From: Bacteroidota bacterium
GTDB taxonomy: Bacteria; Bacteroidota; Bacteroidia; 2-12-FULL-35-15
DNA: 64,000 nucleotides
Assembly (NCBI GenBank): GCA_029237775.1
Contig: JAQZBR010000001.1
Location: 124,001-188,000, forward strand
Reading direction: 5' to 3'
Every line of letters begins with the position of its first letter. The stretch's first letter is position 1. A program made the position numbers and the translations under genes. The notes beneath the pieces are model-generated. The model had not been told where the DNA came from and ran no database searches. It saw nothing but the letters and a program-made list of their open reading frames with translations. This document shows positions 27,662-35,537 of the stretch, in pieces.

Positions 27662-27998
27662 TGATAGTTAGAATTTCTGAATATGAAATCTCCGAATGAC
27701 TTGCCGTATAAATTACTTTACCCTCTTTGAGAATGATCAGCTGTGGTGATTCATGCCGAACATTGAATTCATCTGCAATCTTATTTGAAAGGGGCCTTGC
27801 TGTGAGAACATCCACATAAAAAGCAGGATAAGTATCAGTATCCAGTTTCCAGCTTCTTTCCAGCCGATCCTTTGCCACTGAACTTATAGAGCAGCGGGTA
27901 CTATGCTTGAAAATAAAAAGTGCTTTTACAGATGGATCAAATGATTTTTCACGAAGCAGGGATGCGTCAGTTTCATTTGAAATAACAGACCAATTCAT
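27651..27998 (-). CDS. Bacillithiol-system monothiol protein (YtxJ-like, DUF2847)
   Basis: 115 residues, thioredoxin-fold. The key motif 'FIFKHSTRCSISSVAKDRL' has the redox Cys followed by SIS, as in YtxJ, a member of the bacillithiol-linked bacilliredoxin-like set. Downstream are 'YPAFYVDVLTARPLSNKIAD', the cis-Pro 'ESPQLIILKEGKVIY' and a final helix. It probably reduces S-bacillithiolated proteins in the cytoplasm; Bacteroidetes use bacillithiol. It is the last gene of a minus-strand group with two tiny lipoprotein genes directly upstream. Confidence 0.88.
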   Translation of the reverse strand: MNWSVISNETDASLLREKSFDPSVKALFIFKHSTRCSISSVAKDRLERSWKLDTDTYPAFYVDVLTARPLSNKIADEFNVRHESPQLIILKEGKVIYTASHSEISYSEILTIINN

Positions 27999-28003
27999 TC
28001 AGA

Positions 28004-28144
28004 CTAAATAGACTTTTCGGTCTTGTCAGCTTTAACTTTGATAACTTTTGAATAGGCCTGGCAGTTTGGGCCGTGAGATTTGCATGCAAAAAGGAAGGAG
28101 CAGAGAAAAAGTGCAGTGCAGGCAATAAGAAACGATTTTTTCAT
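28004..28144 (-). CDS. 46-residue lipoprotein with CxSHxxxCxAY motif, copy 1
   Basis: Translated by hand. MKKSFLIACTALFLCSFLFA is a signal peptide with lipobox LFAC; Cys21 is the lipidation site. The mature part is only 26 residues: Cys-Lys-Ser-His, then a second Cys in 'NCQAYSKV', then a Lys-rich tail ending in 'TEKSI'. It stops 5 bases before the ytxJ-like start and lies 19 bases after the stop of copy 2, so the three genes look like one operon. The match to copy 2 in residue pattern, not only composition, argues that both are real. No family is recognised. Confidence 0.7.
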   Translation of the reverse strand: MKKSFLIACTALFLCSFLFACKSHGPNCQAYSKVIKVKADKTEKSI

Positions 28145-28163
28145 CGACATGGAGTATTTATGA

Positions 28164-28316
28164 TTAGATAGAACGTTCAGATTTTACAGAGATTGATTTT
28201 CCAGTATCTATCTTGTTTATCTTTCCATATGCAGCGCAGCGCTCATGACTTCTGCAAGACGACATTGCAACGCTTACGAAAACAAAAGATATAAAAATTA
28301 TCAAGCCTTTTTTCAT
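28164..28316 (-). CDS. 50-residue lipoprotein with CxSHxxCxAY motif, copy 2
   Basis: Translated by hand. Signal peptide with lipobox MSSC and Cys21 as lipidation site. The mature part, 30 residues, starts Cys-Arg-Ser-His and has a second Cys in 'RCAAYGKI', then a Lys/Ser-rich tail ending in 'SERSI'. Relative to copy 1 the shared pattern is C-[KR]-S-H-x(2,3)-C-x-A-Y-[SG]-K-[VI], with a similar charged tail. It is probably anchored in the inner or outer membrane with a single exposed cysteine. Function unknown; a thiol or metal role is suggested only by the neighbouring osmC and ytxJ-like genes. Confidence 0.7.
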   Translation of the reverse strand: MKKGLIIFISFVFVSVAMSSCRSHERCAAYGKINKIDTGKSISVKSERSI

Positions 28317-28439
28317 GATAGTCGAATAAAGTTGTTTCTTAAAACTATATGTTGAAGTGCAAAATTAAGATAATTATACATTTATCCAAGTTATATACAA
28401 ATAATTTTTACAAAACATCTGTGCCACTCCTGGATATGT

Positions 28440-28447
28440 TACATTTG
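28440..28447 (+). promoter_or_regulatory. Bacteroidetes -7 box (TACATTTG) for ung
   Basis: Exact TAnnTTTG match 13 bases before the ATG of ung; implies a very short leader. No clear -33 element. Confidence 0.4.
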
Positions 28448-28460
28448 AAAACAGAACCAT

Positions 28461-29150
28461 ATGAGCACCTCAATAGAAAATATAGATCCCTCGATCCACG
28501 AGAGCTGGAGGGCGATACTGGCCACTGAATTCCAATCTGAATACTTTCAAAAACTGAAAAAATTTCTAGTCGCGGAAAAGAAATCATTTCTTGTTTACCC
28601 TCCCGGCAACCTTATCTTTTCTGCGTTTAACCTTACACCATTTGAAAAGGTTGAAGTGGTCATACTCGGGCAGGATCCTTATCATGGACCCGGCCAGGCA
28701 AACGGGCTCAGCTTTTCTGTGAATCCCGGAGTGAAACAACCGCCTTCCCTCAAAAATATTTTTAAAGAACTTAACACTGATCTCGGAGTGCCCCTGCCTT
28801 ATAGCGGAAATCTAGAGCCCTGGGCAAAACAAGGGGTTCTGCTTCTGAATGCAACACTCACTGTCAGAGCTAACACTCCCTGCTCCCATCAGAAAAAAGG
28901 CTGGGAAATATTTACAGACGCAGTAATAAAAAACATTTCGGACCATAAAAAAGGAATTGTGTTTTTACTCTGGGGTAATTTTGCACAAAGCAAAGAAAAC
29001 CTCATCGATGCAAACAAGCATTACATTCTTAAAGCAGCACACCCCTCACCTCTTGCACGGGGCGCATTTTTTGGCTGTAAACATTTTTCAAAGACCAACA
29101 AGATCCTCATTCATGATGGCCGCCAGCCTATCGACTGGAAAATTGAATAA
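28461..29150 (+). CDS. ung: Uracil-DNA glycosylase (family 1)
   Basis: 229 residues, normal length. It removes uracil from DNA to start base-excision repair. The active-site block 'VVILGQDPYHGPGQANGLSF' contains the catalytic Asp72, 'LLLNATLTVRANTPCSH' the uracil-binding region, and 'LKAAHPSPLARGAFFGCKHF' the catalytic His and DNA-intercalation loop. It converges on the esterase gene, whose stop is only 4 bases away. Confidence 0.96.
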   Translation: MSTSIENIDPSIHESWRAILATEFQSEYFQKLKKFLVAEKKSFLVYPPGNLIFSAFNLTPFEKVEVVILGQDPYHGPGQANGLSFSVNPGVKQPPSLKNIFKELNTDLGVPLPYSGNLEPWAKQGVLLLNATLTVRANTPCSHQKKGWEIFTDAVIKNISDHKKGIVFLLWGNFAQSKENLIDANKHYILKAAHPSPLARGAFFGCKHFSKTNKILIHDGRQPIDWKIE

Positions 29151-29154
29151 ATAG

Positions 29155-30531
29155 TTAATCCTTTATGAATTTCTTTGTAGTGGTTTTGTCATCACCTATC
29201 AATTGAATACAATATAATCCCGGCACAAGCAAACCCACATCAAGCACTGTTTCAAACCCTTCTGTTTCGGAGCGTCTAAATTCATGCGTATCTATCTCCA
29301 CTCCTGAAGCATCAATGATTCTAATTGTCATCTTTTTACAATGCGTACCCGCAATCTTTATTAACATCCGTTCCTTCACCGGATTTGGGGAAAGGAACAT
29401 CAATGCACTGTTAGTACTACCATCCAACCCCGATGGAGCGATACTTATCACGTTGGAAACAAATTCGCATGTTGATGATAAATAACTTACGGAAACATAA
29501 TAATTTCCGGGAACTGTTGCGCTAAGAGTCTGATTTGTTTCAGCCGTAATAGGATTTCCATCAAGGAACCATTGATAATTTGCAGCACCGGTTGATTGCA
29601 ATACCCCTCCATTATTCGTAATAACGGGAGTCATATTTCCAGAGCATGACTGCACCGCATTTATTCGCGGGGATGAAGCCAAAGAATCATTGAAATGATC
29701 AATTGCGAAACAATCATCTTTTAGATAATAAGCGAGCCAGAGATTCAAAAGATCAGACACCACATCCTTTTGTGCAGCCCCTGAAATTGCAGGCTGAGGC
29801 GAACATGTGGATTGCCCGAAGGAGCAATTGAAGTTATAGTCGGCAAACTCACAGTGCGCTCCGCCCTTAATACCAATATATGCTTTGCAGGATGAAGCCA
29901 GTGAATCATACATAGGAGTTTGATGAGTGGCCGGAGGCGCAACACAATCATTTTCTGCCGCAAATATTAAAGTTGGTATTGTAATGCCAGATGCAGCATC
30001 AATTGAAGAAGGAGTCGTATTGGCTGCAGCAAAACTAACCATTGTAGTCACATTAACATTGTTTTCCACAGCAAGGAATGCGCTCCCTCCACCCATTGAA
30101 TGACCCATTATTGCTGAATGCAGTGATATGTGATTATAAAAAACAGAGGAAGCGACAGCACCTTCCGACTGCAGCTTGTTCACCAGAAATGCCAAATCTT
30201 TTCCAAACTCTGAATGGACTGGAGAAAAGTTGCCTTCCGTTCGTGGGAAGGCGATGATATACCCTTTCGGGACAAGGTCGTTCCAGAAATTTCCATACGC
30301 GTCCCAACTCATTACAAAGCCGTGCCCGAATACGATAACCGGAAATGCCCCCGGAGCAACCGCAACAGATGTTCCTGCAGTGGAAGCGGGATAATAGATC
30401 TCGGTTAAAATACTTCTTCCGCCTCTGGCAGGATCTGTATAAGTGACCGAAGTGTGTCCGACAGAATACGTCTGCGCCACTGCACTAAAGGCCGGTAACA
30501 ATAAAGCAATTAACAGTTTCAATTTTCTCAT
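29155..30531 (-). CDS. Alpha/beta hydrolase (dienelactone hydrolase/PAF-AH-like) with T9SS sorting domain
   Basis: 458 residues from ATG 30531 (the frame also opens at 30546, but the signal peptide starts at MRKLKLLIALLLPAFSAVAQ). Residues about 25-285 are an alpha/beta hydrolase: 'PVIVFGHGFVMSWDAYGNFW' (oxyanion region), nucleophile Ser in 'MGHSMGGGSAF', acid in 'IFAAENDCVAPP', and His in 'IGIKGGAHCEFADY'. An Ig/PKD-like module ('GNYYVSVSYLSSTCEFVSN') comes next, then the CTD ('FLSPNPVKERMLIKI ... PGLYCIQLIGDDKTTTKKFI'). The chlorophyllase/PETase/PAF-acetylhydrolase-like layout suggests an exported esterase, with surface location through T9SS. Substrate unknown. Confidence 0.88.
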   Translation of the reverse strand: MRKLKLLIALLLPAFSAVAQTYSVGHTSVTYTDPARGGRSILTEIYYPASTAGTSVAVAPGAFPVIVFGHGFVMSWDAYGNFWNDLVPKGYIIAFPRTEGNFSPVHSEFGKDLAFLVNKLQSEGAVASSVFYNHISLHSAIMGHSMGGGSAFLAVENNVNVTTMVSFAAANTTPSSIDAASGITIPTLIFAAENDCVAPPATHQTPMYDSLASSCKAYIGIKGGAHCEFADYNFNCSFGQSTCSPQPAISGAAQKDVVSDLLNLWLAYYLKDDCFAIDHFNDSLASSPRINAVQSCSGNMTPVITNNGGVLQSTGAANYQWFLDGNPITAETNQTLSATVPGNYYVSVSYLSSTCEFVSNVISIAPSGLDGSTNSALMFLSPNPVKERMLIKIAGTHCKKMTIRIIDASGVEIDTHEFRRSETEGFETVLDVGLLVPGLYCIQLIGDDKTTTKKFIKD

Positions 30532-31111
30532 GTTTTTTTTCGCCAAAGCTATTGCCTTGTGCAGGCGAATAAAATTCTTCTTCGCCCAGGCGTATCAGAT
30601 GCTTATTCTGAAGTTAAAAAGTCAGCGATTACTTCTGAGCCTACATTCTGAAAGAATTTAAAATTTATTTCACGCTGCTGTCCGAAATGATATCAGACCG
30701 AAAAAAAATATTTCCTTCTGCGGAAGAAGATTTAATAAAAAAAATCAACCGGAATTATTCGATGTTTAAGGACGCAGACATTTTTTTGCAATGTCCCGAG
30801 AAAAAAATTATTAACATGTTTTTAGAGAGGCCTTGCATTTAGATTATTTTCTTTTCGATTTCACTGAAAAGAAAAAACATGTCTCAAGGAAACGAAAAAA
30901 AACAAATCTGCAACAACATGCATTTATACGCTGCCCAAGATGGAAACAAAAAATAAAAAGCGATGTAATACGCAGCACTATTGCATTTTAGGGCGCATCA
31001 AAAACCAAAAATCAGACAATGACTATTATCGTTTTTTCATCAACAGTCGCTCATATACTACTATCTTTTACAGTTTTTTTTTTGTACATTCGAAGTTCAC
31101 ACATTATTGTT
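30532..31111. other. 580-base AT-rich divergent intergenic region with a perfect hairpin
   Basis: No supported gene. It holds a perfect 10-base stem, TTTTCTTTTC (30847-30856) with GAAAAGAAAA (30866-30875), loop of 9, and several A runs. Two 'AACATGT' half-palindromes flank the hairpin region. The reading frame of the next gene is open from 31019, but that extension looks like translated leader, not protein. Confidence 0.4.
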
Positions 31112-32623
31112 ATGCTAAGTATCCAAAAAGTTGTTTTGCTTCTGGATGACTATCATTTTAATGAATTTAAAAATCATTTAAAAGATAGCAATGCGGAGCT
31201 GCCTTTAAAACTTATTACTCAAATCCGCAAGGATGAATGGGAACAGAAGGAGTCTGATACCCTTTGCAAGTCGGTATATGGTTCAAAAGATGAAAAAAAC
31301 AAAAAGAAGTTCTTTCAGCTTGTGCATTATACTTTCCGACTCACCTCTTACTTAAGCAGGAATCACCCCTGTTATCTGCATCATAATGTATGCGTTATTG
31401 AGCAGCATATCAATAAGGGAGAACTGGAAAAGGCAAACAATGTTGCTGAAATACTCCTTGACATAGCGGAAAAAATAGAAGATTTCTATACCTCAATAGC
31501 AGTTTTAAAGTATTATGCGCAGCAGGCCTTCATAACAGAGAATAAAACACAAGCAATCAAATATCATCAGAAGATCAGCGAACATCTTAAGTGTGAGCAC
31601 ATCGTTAATCAGATCTATCTGTATATGCGACAAAATCTCAATTTTAAGGGAAAGAGCTCCTTAACCGATAAAGAGATGCATGAGAATCTGAATTTTTATG
31701 ATAAATATCGTAAAAGCGAAACGTTAAGCATTCAGCTTCTCAGTCGTTTTGCATATTGCCAGACTCTGAATTACCTTAATGACAGCCGTTTTTATGATGA
31801 CGAAACTGCAAGCGAACTTGATTCACTTACTGATGATCTTGAGAAAAATGGCTTTGTGATATTTTCTTTTTCTGACGATATCCAGTTAAATGTTGACTAT
31901 CTCAAACTAAAACATCTTATCTATAAACTTGATAAGGATGAATTGCAGAAAGAGGCAGCAAGCCTTATCAAAAAACGGGAATCACTTCGTTTCTGGAAGA
32001 ATTATGTGAATACTCCGGAGATCATATACCTAAGTATTCAGGCCAGTTATTTCCTTACGCATTATTGTTACGGCTACAGAAAAGATTATAACGAAAACCT
32101 GCCTAAGGAGGTTAAGAATCAGATTGCATTTTACAAAAAGAGATGTGAGGAGATCCTCGCCAAACCGATCTGGAACGAAGGCTTATATGTACGCTACATT
32201 AACCTTAATAATATCTATTGCGGATTTCTTCTTTTAGGCACTAAGGACGAAGTTAAAAAGGCTGTCACGCAGCTGGAATCAGTTCTTGTCAACTTTCAGC
32301 AGATAGCATTTCAGCGATTGTACGATGCGCTTTTCGCAACATTGATGATCGGTTATTTCTACCTGAATGATCAGGAAGGTATTCAGGAATGTTATAAGCG
32401 TTACGAAAAGCTCACTGCAGGCGCGAGCAAGAATACCGAGAACGACATGACCATTAAGGCCATTTATTATACATCACAGTGGGTTAACACTCAGCGTAAA
32501 CAGTATGTTGAAAAGCTTCAGGCTATTTACCAGAAATCATTGGAAAACGATAAGCTGAAAAACACACAAGCTTTCATTAAGGATCTAATGGAATATTTTG
32601 ATGTAACATTAGCAGTCAAATAA
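31112..32623 (+). CDS. Large alpha-helical (TPR-like) protein of unknown function
   Basis: 503 residues from ATG 31112. The frame opens at 31019, but the first 31 residues there are hydrophobic and unlike the rest, so the later ATG is preferred. The whole protein is predicted helical: repeated helix pairs with the pattern of degenerate TPRs ('KANNVAEILLDIAEKIEDF', 'LKYYAQQAFITENKTQAI', 'YLNDQEGIQECYKRYEKL'), no signal peptide and no catalytic motif. It is probably a cytoplasmic scaffold or regulator. It is preceded by an unusually long AT-rich region and closed by a very strong terminator. I do not recognise a named family. Confidence 0.75.
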   Translation: MLSIQKVVLLLDDYHFNEFKNHLKDSNAELPLKLITQIRKDEWEQKESDTLCKSVYGSKDEKNKKKFFQLVHYTFRLTSYLSRNHPCYLHHNVCVIEQHINKGELEKANNVAEILLDIAEKIEDFYTSIAVLKYYAQQAFITENKTQAIKYHQKISEHLKCEHIVNQIYLYMRQNLNFKGKSSLTDKEMHENLNFYDKYRKSETLSIQLLSRFAYCQTLNYLNDSRFYDDETASELDSLTDDLEKNGFVIFSFSDDIQLNVDYLKLKHLIYKLDKDELQKEAASLIKKRESLRFWKNYVNTPEIIYLSIQASYFLTHYCYGYRKDYNENLPKEVKNQIAFYKKRCEEILAKPIWNEGLYVRYINLNNIYCGFLLLGTKDEVKKAVTQLESVLVNFQQIAFQRLYDALFATLMIGYFYLNDQEGIQECYKRYEKLTAGASKNTENDMTIKAIYYTSQWVNTQRKQYVEKLQAIYQKSLENDKLKNTQAFIKDLMEYFDVTLAVK

Positions 32624-32650
32624 ACCGGAACAAAGGTTACACATAAATAA

Positions 32651-32690
32651 AAAGAGCGGCCCTTCAATTTTGAAGGGCCGCTCTTTTTAT
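32651..32690. terminator. Very strong bidirectional terminator
   Basis: A perfect 17-base stem (32651-32667 with 32670-32686) with a 2-base loop, A run on the left and T run on the right. It lies between the convergent TPR-like gene and gldJ and marks the 3' end of the gldJ transcript. Confidence 0.92.
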
Positions 32691-32705
32691 TTATGTTCTT
32701 TTGAA

Positions 32706-34277
32706 TTATCTTCTTCCGCCTAAACCTACAGGGCTACCAACACGTGTCATTGCACAACGGAAACCTAACCATGCAGTTGACTGGCGCTGATCAAGGTAAC
32801 GTCTTGTGCCCGGAACCATCCAATATGCACGGTCTTTCCAGGATCCACCTTTGTAGACACGAGCTTTGTCGTTGATCATAGACGTTAAAGCAGGATCTTT
32901 ATCATCCGGTTTGATTGGAGCATTATACATACCACTGCTCTCAGGTTTACCTACTGTAGCTGCATCATAAGGATCTGACCAAGCATTTCCGCTTAATCCT
33001 TCAACCTGTGATAAAACATCTCCATCCTGGAAGTTGATGTTATCAGCATATTTATAGTTTCGCCTTTCATCCAGGTTATCATCCGGAACAGAGATACTTA
33101 CATCTCTCCAGCGAACCATACCCGGGATGCTTACGATATTACTATCGCTGTCATATTTAATTGTATCGTTGATCATGATACCGTCTACGTCACGCTCCTG
33201 CGTTTTAAATACATTTCCACGGAAAGGACGGAAATCAGATTTATCTTCAGGAGATAAAGGACGGTAAACATCCATTACCCACTCAGAAACGTTACCTGCC
33301 ATGTTATACAATCCGTAATCATTTGGCCAGTATGAGAATACAGGAGTTGTGATATCACCCGCATCATTCAATGCACCTGCAGTACCCATCATATCTCCGT
33401 TTGAACGCTGATAGTTAGCTAGCATCTGACCGAGGTATTTCTGATCAGGGTTACGTGTACCATGTCCGTTCCATGGATATAATCTTCTGTCAGTGATACG
33501 CTCACCGATTGTATTTCCAATTAAGCCGTAAGCAGCAAATTCCCACTCAGCTTCTGTCGGAAGTCTGTAACGTGGCAAAAAGATACCGTCTTCCATTCTA
33601 ACCAAACGATCACCTCCATTAGGAGACATTGAAGGGATTGGAGTTACGACAGTACCTGTCCATTTCCCGGCAAGATATTCATCCGTATTAAAATAATCAG
33701 TTTCAGTCGGAGAAGGGTTGTGTTCAAGAATACCTTCGCGAATAAGGATGAACTCATTCACGCGGTCAGAACGCCATGCACAGAAATCGGAAGCCTGAAG
33801 CCAGTTTACACCTACTACAGGATAATCCCTATAGGAAGGGTGACGCAGGTAATATTCAACGTAAGGCTCATTAAAAGCCAAACGATCACGCCAAACTAAA
33901 GTATCAGGCAAAGCCTTTTTAACGATATCAGGAAAGTTAACGGCAAATACCGCTTCCGTCCAATGTAAATATTCAAGATAATCAAGGTTACGAACCTCTG
34001 TCTGATCCATATAGAAAGAAGAAACAGTTACCCTTCTTGGAATTGAGTTCCAGTCATAAGTAACATCCTGTTCAGCTCTTCCCATTGTAAATGTTCCACC
34101 TTCTACCAATACTAATCCCGGACCGGTCTCCTGTTCTTCATAAGGCCCAACTTCGAATCCTCCGTTCTTAGGATTATTATATTCCCAAGCAGTTACCGGA
34201 GAGCGTTCCTTCTGACAGGATGCAAATGCTGCAACTGCAACTCCGAGTAATAATAATTTGCCGGTTGATGTTTTCAT
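32706..34277 (-). CDS. gldJ: Gliding motility / T9SS lipoprotein GldJ
   Basis: 523 residues. Lipobox in 'AAFASCQKERS' (Cys20). The rest is a formylglycine-generating-enzyme-like (SUMF1/EgtB) fold: 'EQETGPGLVLVEGGTFTMG', 'SFYMDQTEVRNLDYLEYLHW', 'YPVVGVNWLQASDFCAWRSD', 'YRLPTEAEWEFAA', 'GLYNMAGNVSEWVMDVYRP' and 'RVYKGGSWKDRAYW'. The 'EQETGPGL...GGTFTMG' opening and 'YLEYL.W' are GldJ-like, as I remember them from Flavobacterium, more than GldK-like. The lipoprotein stabilises other Gld proteins and is needed for gliding/T9SS. It is transcribed after porP (81-base gap), back to back with porU, a neighbourhood that also supports GldJ. Confidence 0.9.
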   Translation of the reverse strand: MKTSTGKLLLLGVAVAAFASCQKERSPVTAWEYNNPKNGGFEVGPYEEQETGPGLVLVEGGTFTMGRAEQDVTYDWNSIPRRVTVSSFYMDQTEVRNLDYLEYLHWTEAVFAVNFPDIVKKALPDTLVWRDRLAFNEPYVEYYLRHPSYRDYPVVGVNWLQASDFCAWRSDRVNEFILIREGILEHNPSPTETDYFNTDEYLAGKWTGTVVTPIPSMSPNGGDRLVRMEDGIFLPRYRLPTEAEWEFAAYGLIGNTIGERITDRRLYPWNGHGTRNPDQKYLGQMLANYQRSNGDMMGTAGALNDAGDITTPVFSYWPNDYGLYNMAGNVSEWVMDVYRPLSPEDKSDFRPFRGNVFKTQERDVDGIMINDTIKYDSDSNIVSIPGMVRWRDVSISVPDDNLDERRNYKYADNINFQDGDVLSQVEGLSGNAWSDPYDAATVGKPESSGMYNAPIKPDDKDPALTSMINDKARVYKGGSWKDRAYWMVPGTRRYLDQRQSTAWLGFRCAMTRVGSPVGLGGRR

Positions 34278-34358
34278 TTTTATTGATTTGGTTAATTACT
34301 TAAAATCTTAGCGTATTATAACTGTGTATCGATTTAAAAATTGCTTGTTATTGAATAT

Positions 34359-35315
34359 TTAGAAAGACGGACAGCTAACAGTTCTGAACTTTTTCTTTTT
34401 CGGCTTACATTCAAACTGAAGTGAAAAAGAGATCTCATGAGAACCGGCAGTAGCGTTAGTCAGTTTAGAAACTGTAACGTCATAACTGTAACCGATCTTA
34501 AAAAAATGTTGAGTGAATCCGATAAGTGCAATGAAAGAATCCTGGTTACGATACCACAGACCGCCTACAATTGAGCCTTTATTAACGTACACTCCCAGAT
34601 TAAGCTGCTGAAAATCTTGTTGTTTCTGATATAAGACGTTAGGAGAGATCATAGTTTCATTTCCTTTATCCCCAACAGGTAGAACAGCACCCGCGTGAAC
34701 GGTCATTTTCATTGGAAGCTTGCTTGGCCCGATCAACCCTTCATCAGGCTGTGTTAAATGGTGAGCGGCAAATCCGAAGAAATAACGCTTGCTGTAACCT
34801 AAAAGACCTGCAGAAAGATCGACATTTGATTTTTGAGAAACGCCCGGAACTTCATTGGTATTGTATACAAATCCTCTACGTTCATCAATCATATCACCAA
34901 AAGTAAGCTTGCTCCAGTCGATGCTCTTTTGAAAGTAAGTCGCCTGAAATCCAAACTTCATTGAAAATTCACGGTTGATATTCAGCTGATAAGAATACAT
35001 CGCTGAAACATTTGTAGTGGTAAGGGTTCCCTGCCCGGCCTTGTCGTTGGTAACCAGAAGGCCTAAACCACCTTTGATAGCATCAAAATGCTGATCGTAA
35101 GAAGCGGAATAAGTAACATAAGTCCCTGAAATTGCCGGCCATTGATTTCTATAGTTCAGACAGATTCGTGGACATCTTGCCGTTCCTGCGAATGCAGGGT
35201 TCAAATAAAGAGGATTAGCGTAAAACTGTGTAAATTCGGGATCCTGAGCGAATGACTCCTTGCCAAATCCTAATGAAAACAGTACAGTTAAAATTAAAAC
35301 AACTCGTTTTAACAT
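34359..35315 (-). CDS. porP: PorP/SprF family T9SS outer-membrane protein
   Basis: 318 residues: signal peptide (1-23), the family start 'QDPEFTQFYANPLYLNPAFAG', then repeated amphipathic strands of a barrel ('GGLGLLVTNDKAGQGTL', 'FGFAAHHLTQPDEGLIG', 'GLWYRNQDSFIALIGF') and a terminal Lys-rich 'KKKKFRTVSC' tail. PorP/SprF proteins link the T9SS ring (PorK/N) or adhesin export to the outer membrane. Many genomes have several copies; this one pairs with gldJ, not with gldKLMN. The tail with a late Cys is typical of PorP-type copies. Which partner it serves cannot be told from sequence. Confidence 0.88.
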   Translation of the reverse strand: MLKRVVLILTVLFSLGFGKESFAQDPEFTQFYANPLYLNPAFAGTARCPRICLNYRNQWPAISGTYVTYSASYDQHFDAIKGGLGLLVTNDKAGQGTLTTTNVSAMYSYQLNINREFSMKFGFQATYFQKSIDWSKLTFGDMIDERRGFVYNTNEVPGVSQKSNVDLSAGLLGYSKRYFFGFAAHHLTQPDEGLIGPSKLPMKMTVHAGAVLPVGDKGNETMISPNVLYQKQQDFQQLNLGVYVNKGSIVGGLWYRNQDSFIALIGFTQHFFKIGYSYDVTVSKLTNATAGSHEISFSLQFECKPKKKKFRTVSCPSF

Positions 35316-35508
35316 AATTACTTTATTTTAATGGGACACAATTATACAATAAATTTTGATAAAAAGTTTCACAAACAGCAATTATTCGAAATTTCCGATG
35401 CAATATAGAAGGTGGTTTTACGTTATTCTGCGTATTTTTAAAAAAGCTACTGATACACAAATTTAATTAAAAATTGATATCTCCCAATAAATATGCATAA
35501 TATTTAAT

Positions 35509-35516
35509 TAAATTTG
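35509..35516 (+). promoter_or_regulatory. Bacteroidetes -7 box (TAAATTTG) before porU
   Basis: Exact TAnnTTTG match. It overlaps the TTG at 35514, and transcription would begin near 35523, so a start at 35514 is unlikely and ATG 35538 is favoured. Confidence 0.45.
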
Positions 35517-35537
35517 AAACTTATGACAAGTTCATTT

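Noticed and set aside
31019-31111. N-terminal extension of the helical protein
   Set aside because: The 31 extra residues are hydrophobic and do not match the helical body. ATG 31112 is a better start, though an uncleaved signal anchor cannot be ruled out.
32706-34277. Sulfatase-modifying (formylglycine-generating) enzyme
   Set aside because: The fold is shared, but the lipobox, 'EQETGPGL...GGTFTMG' start and the porU/porV neighbourhood indicate GldJ. GldK was also considered, but the N-terminal motif and missing gldL/M/N argue against it.
35514-35537. TTG 35514 (or ATG 35523) as the start of porU
   Set aside because: An exact -7 box (35509-35516) overlaps it, so transcription should begin near 35523; ATG 35538 also gives a normal signal peptide.
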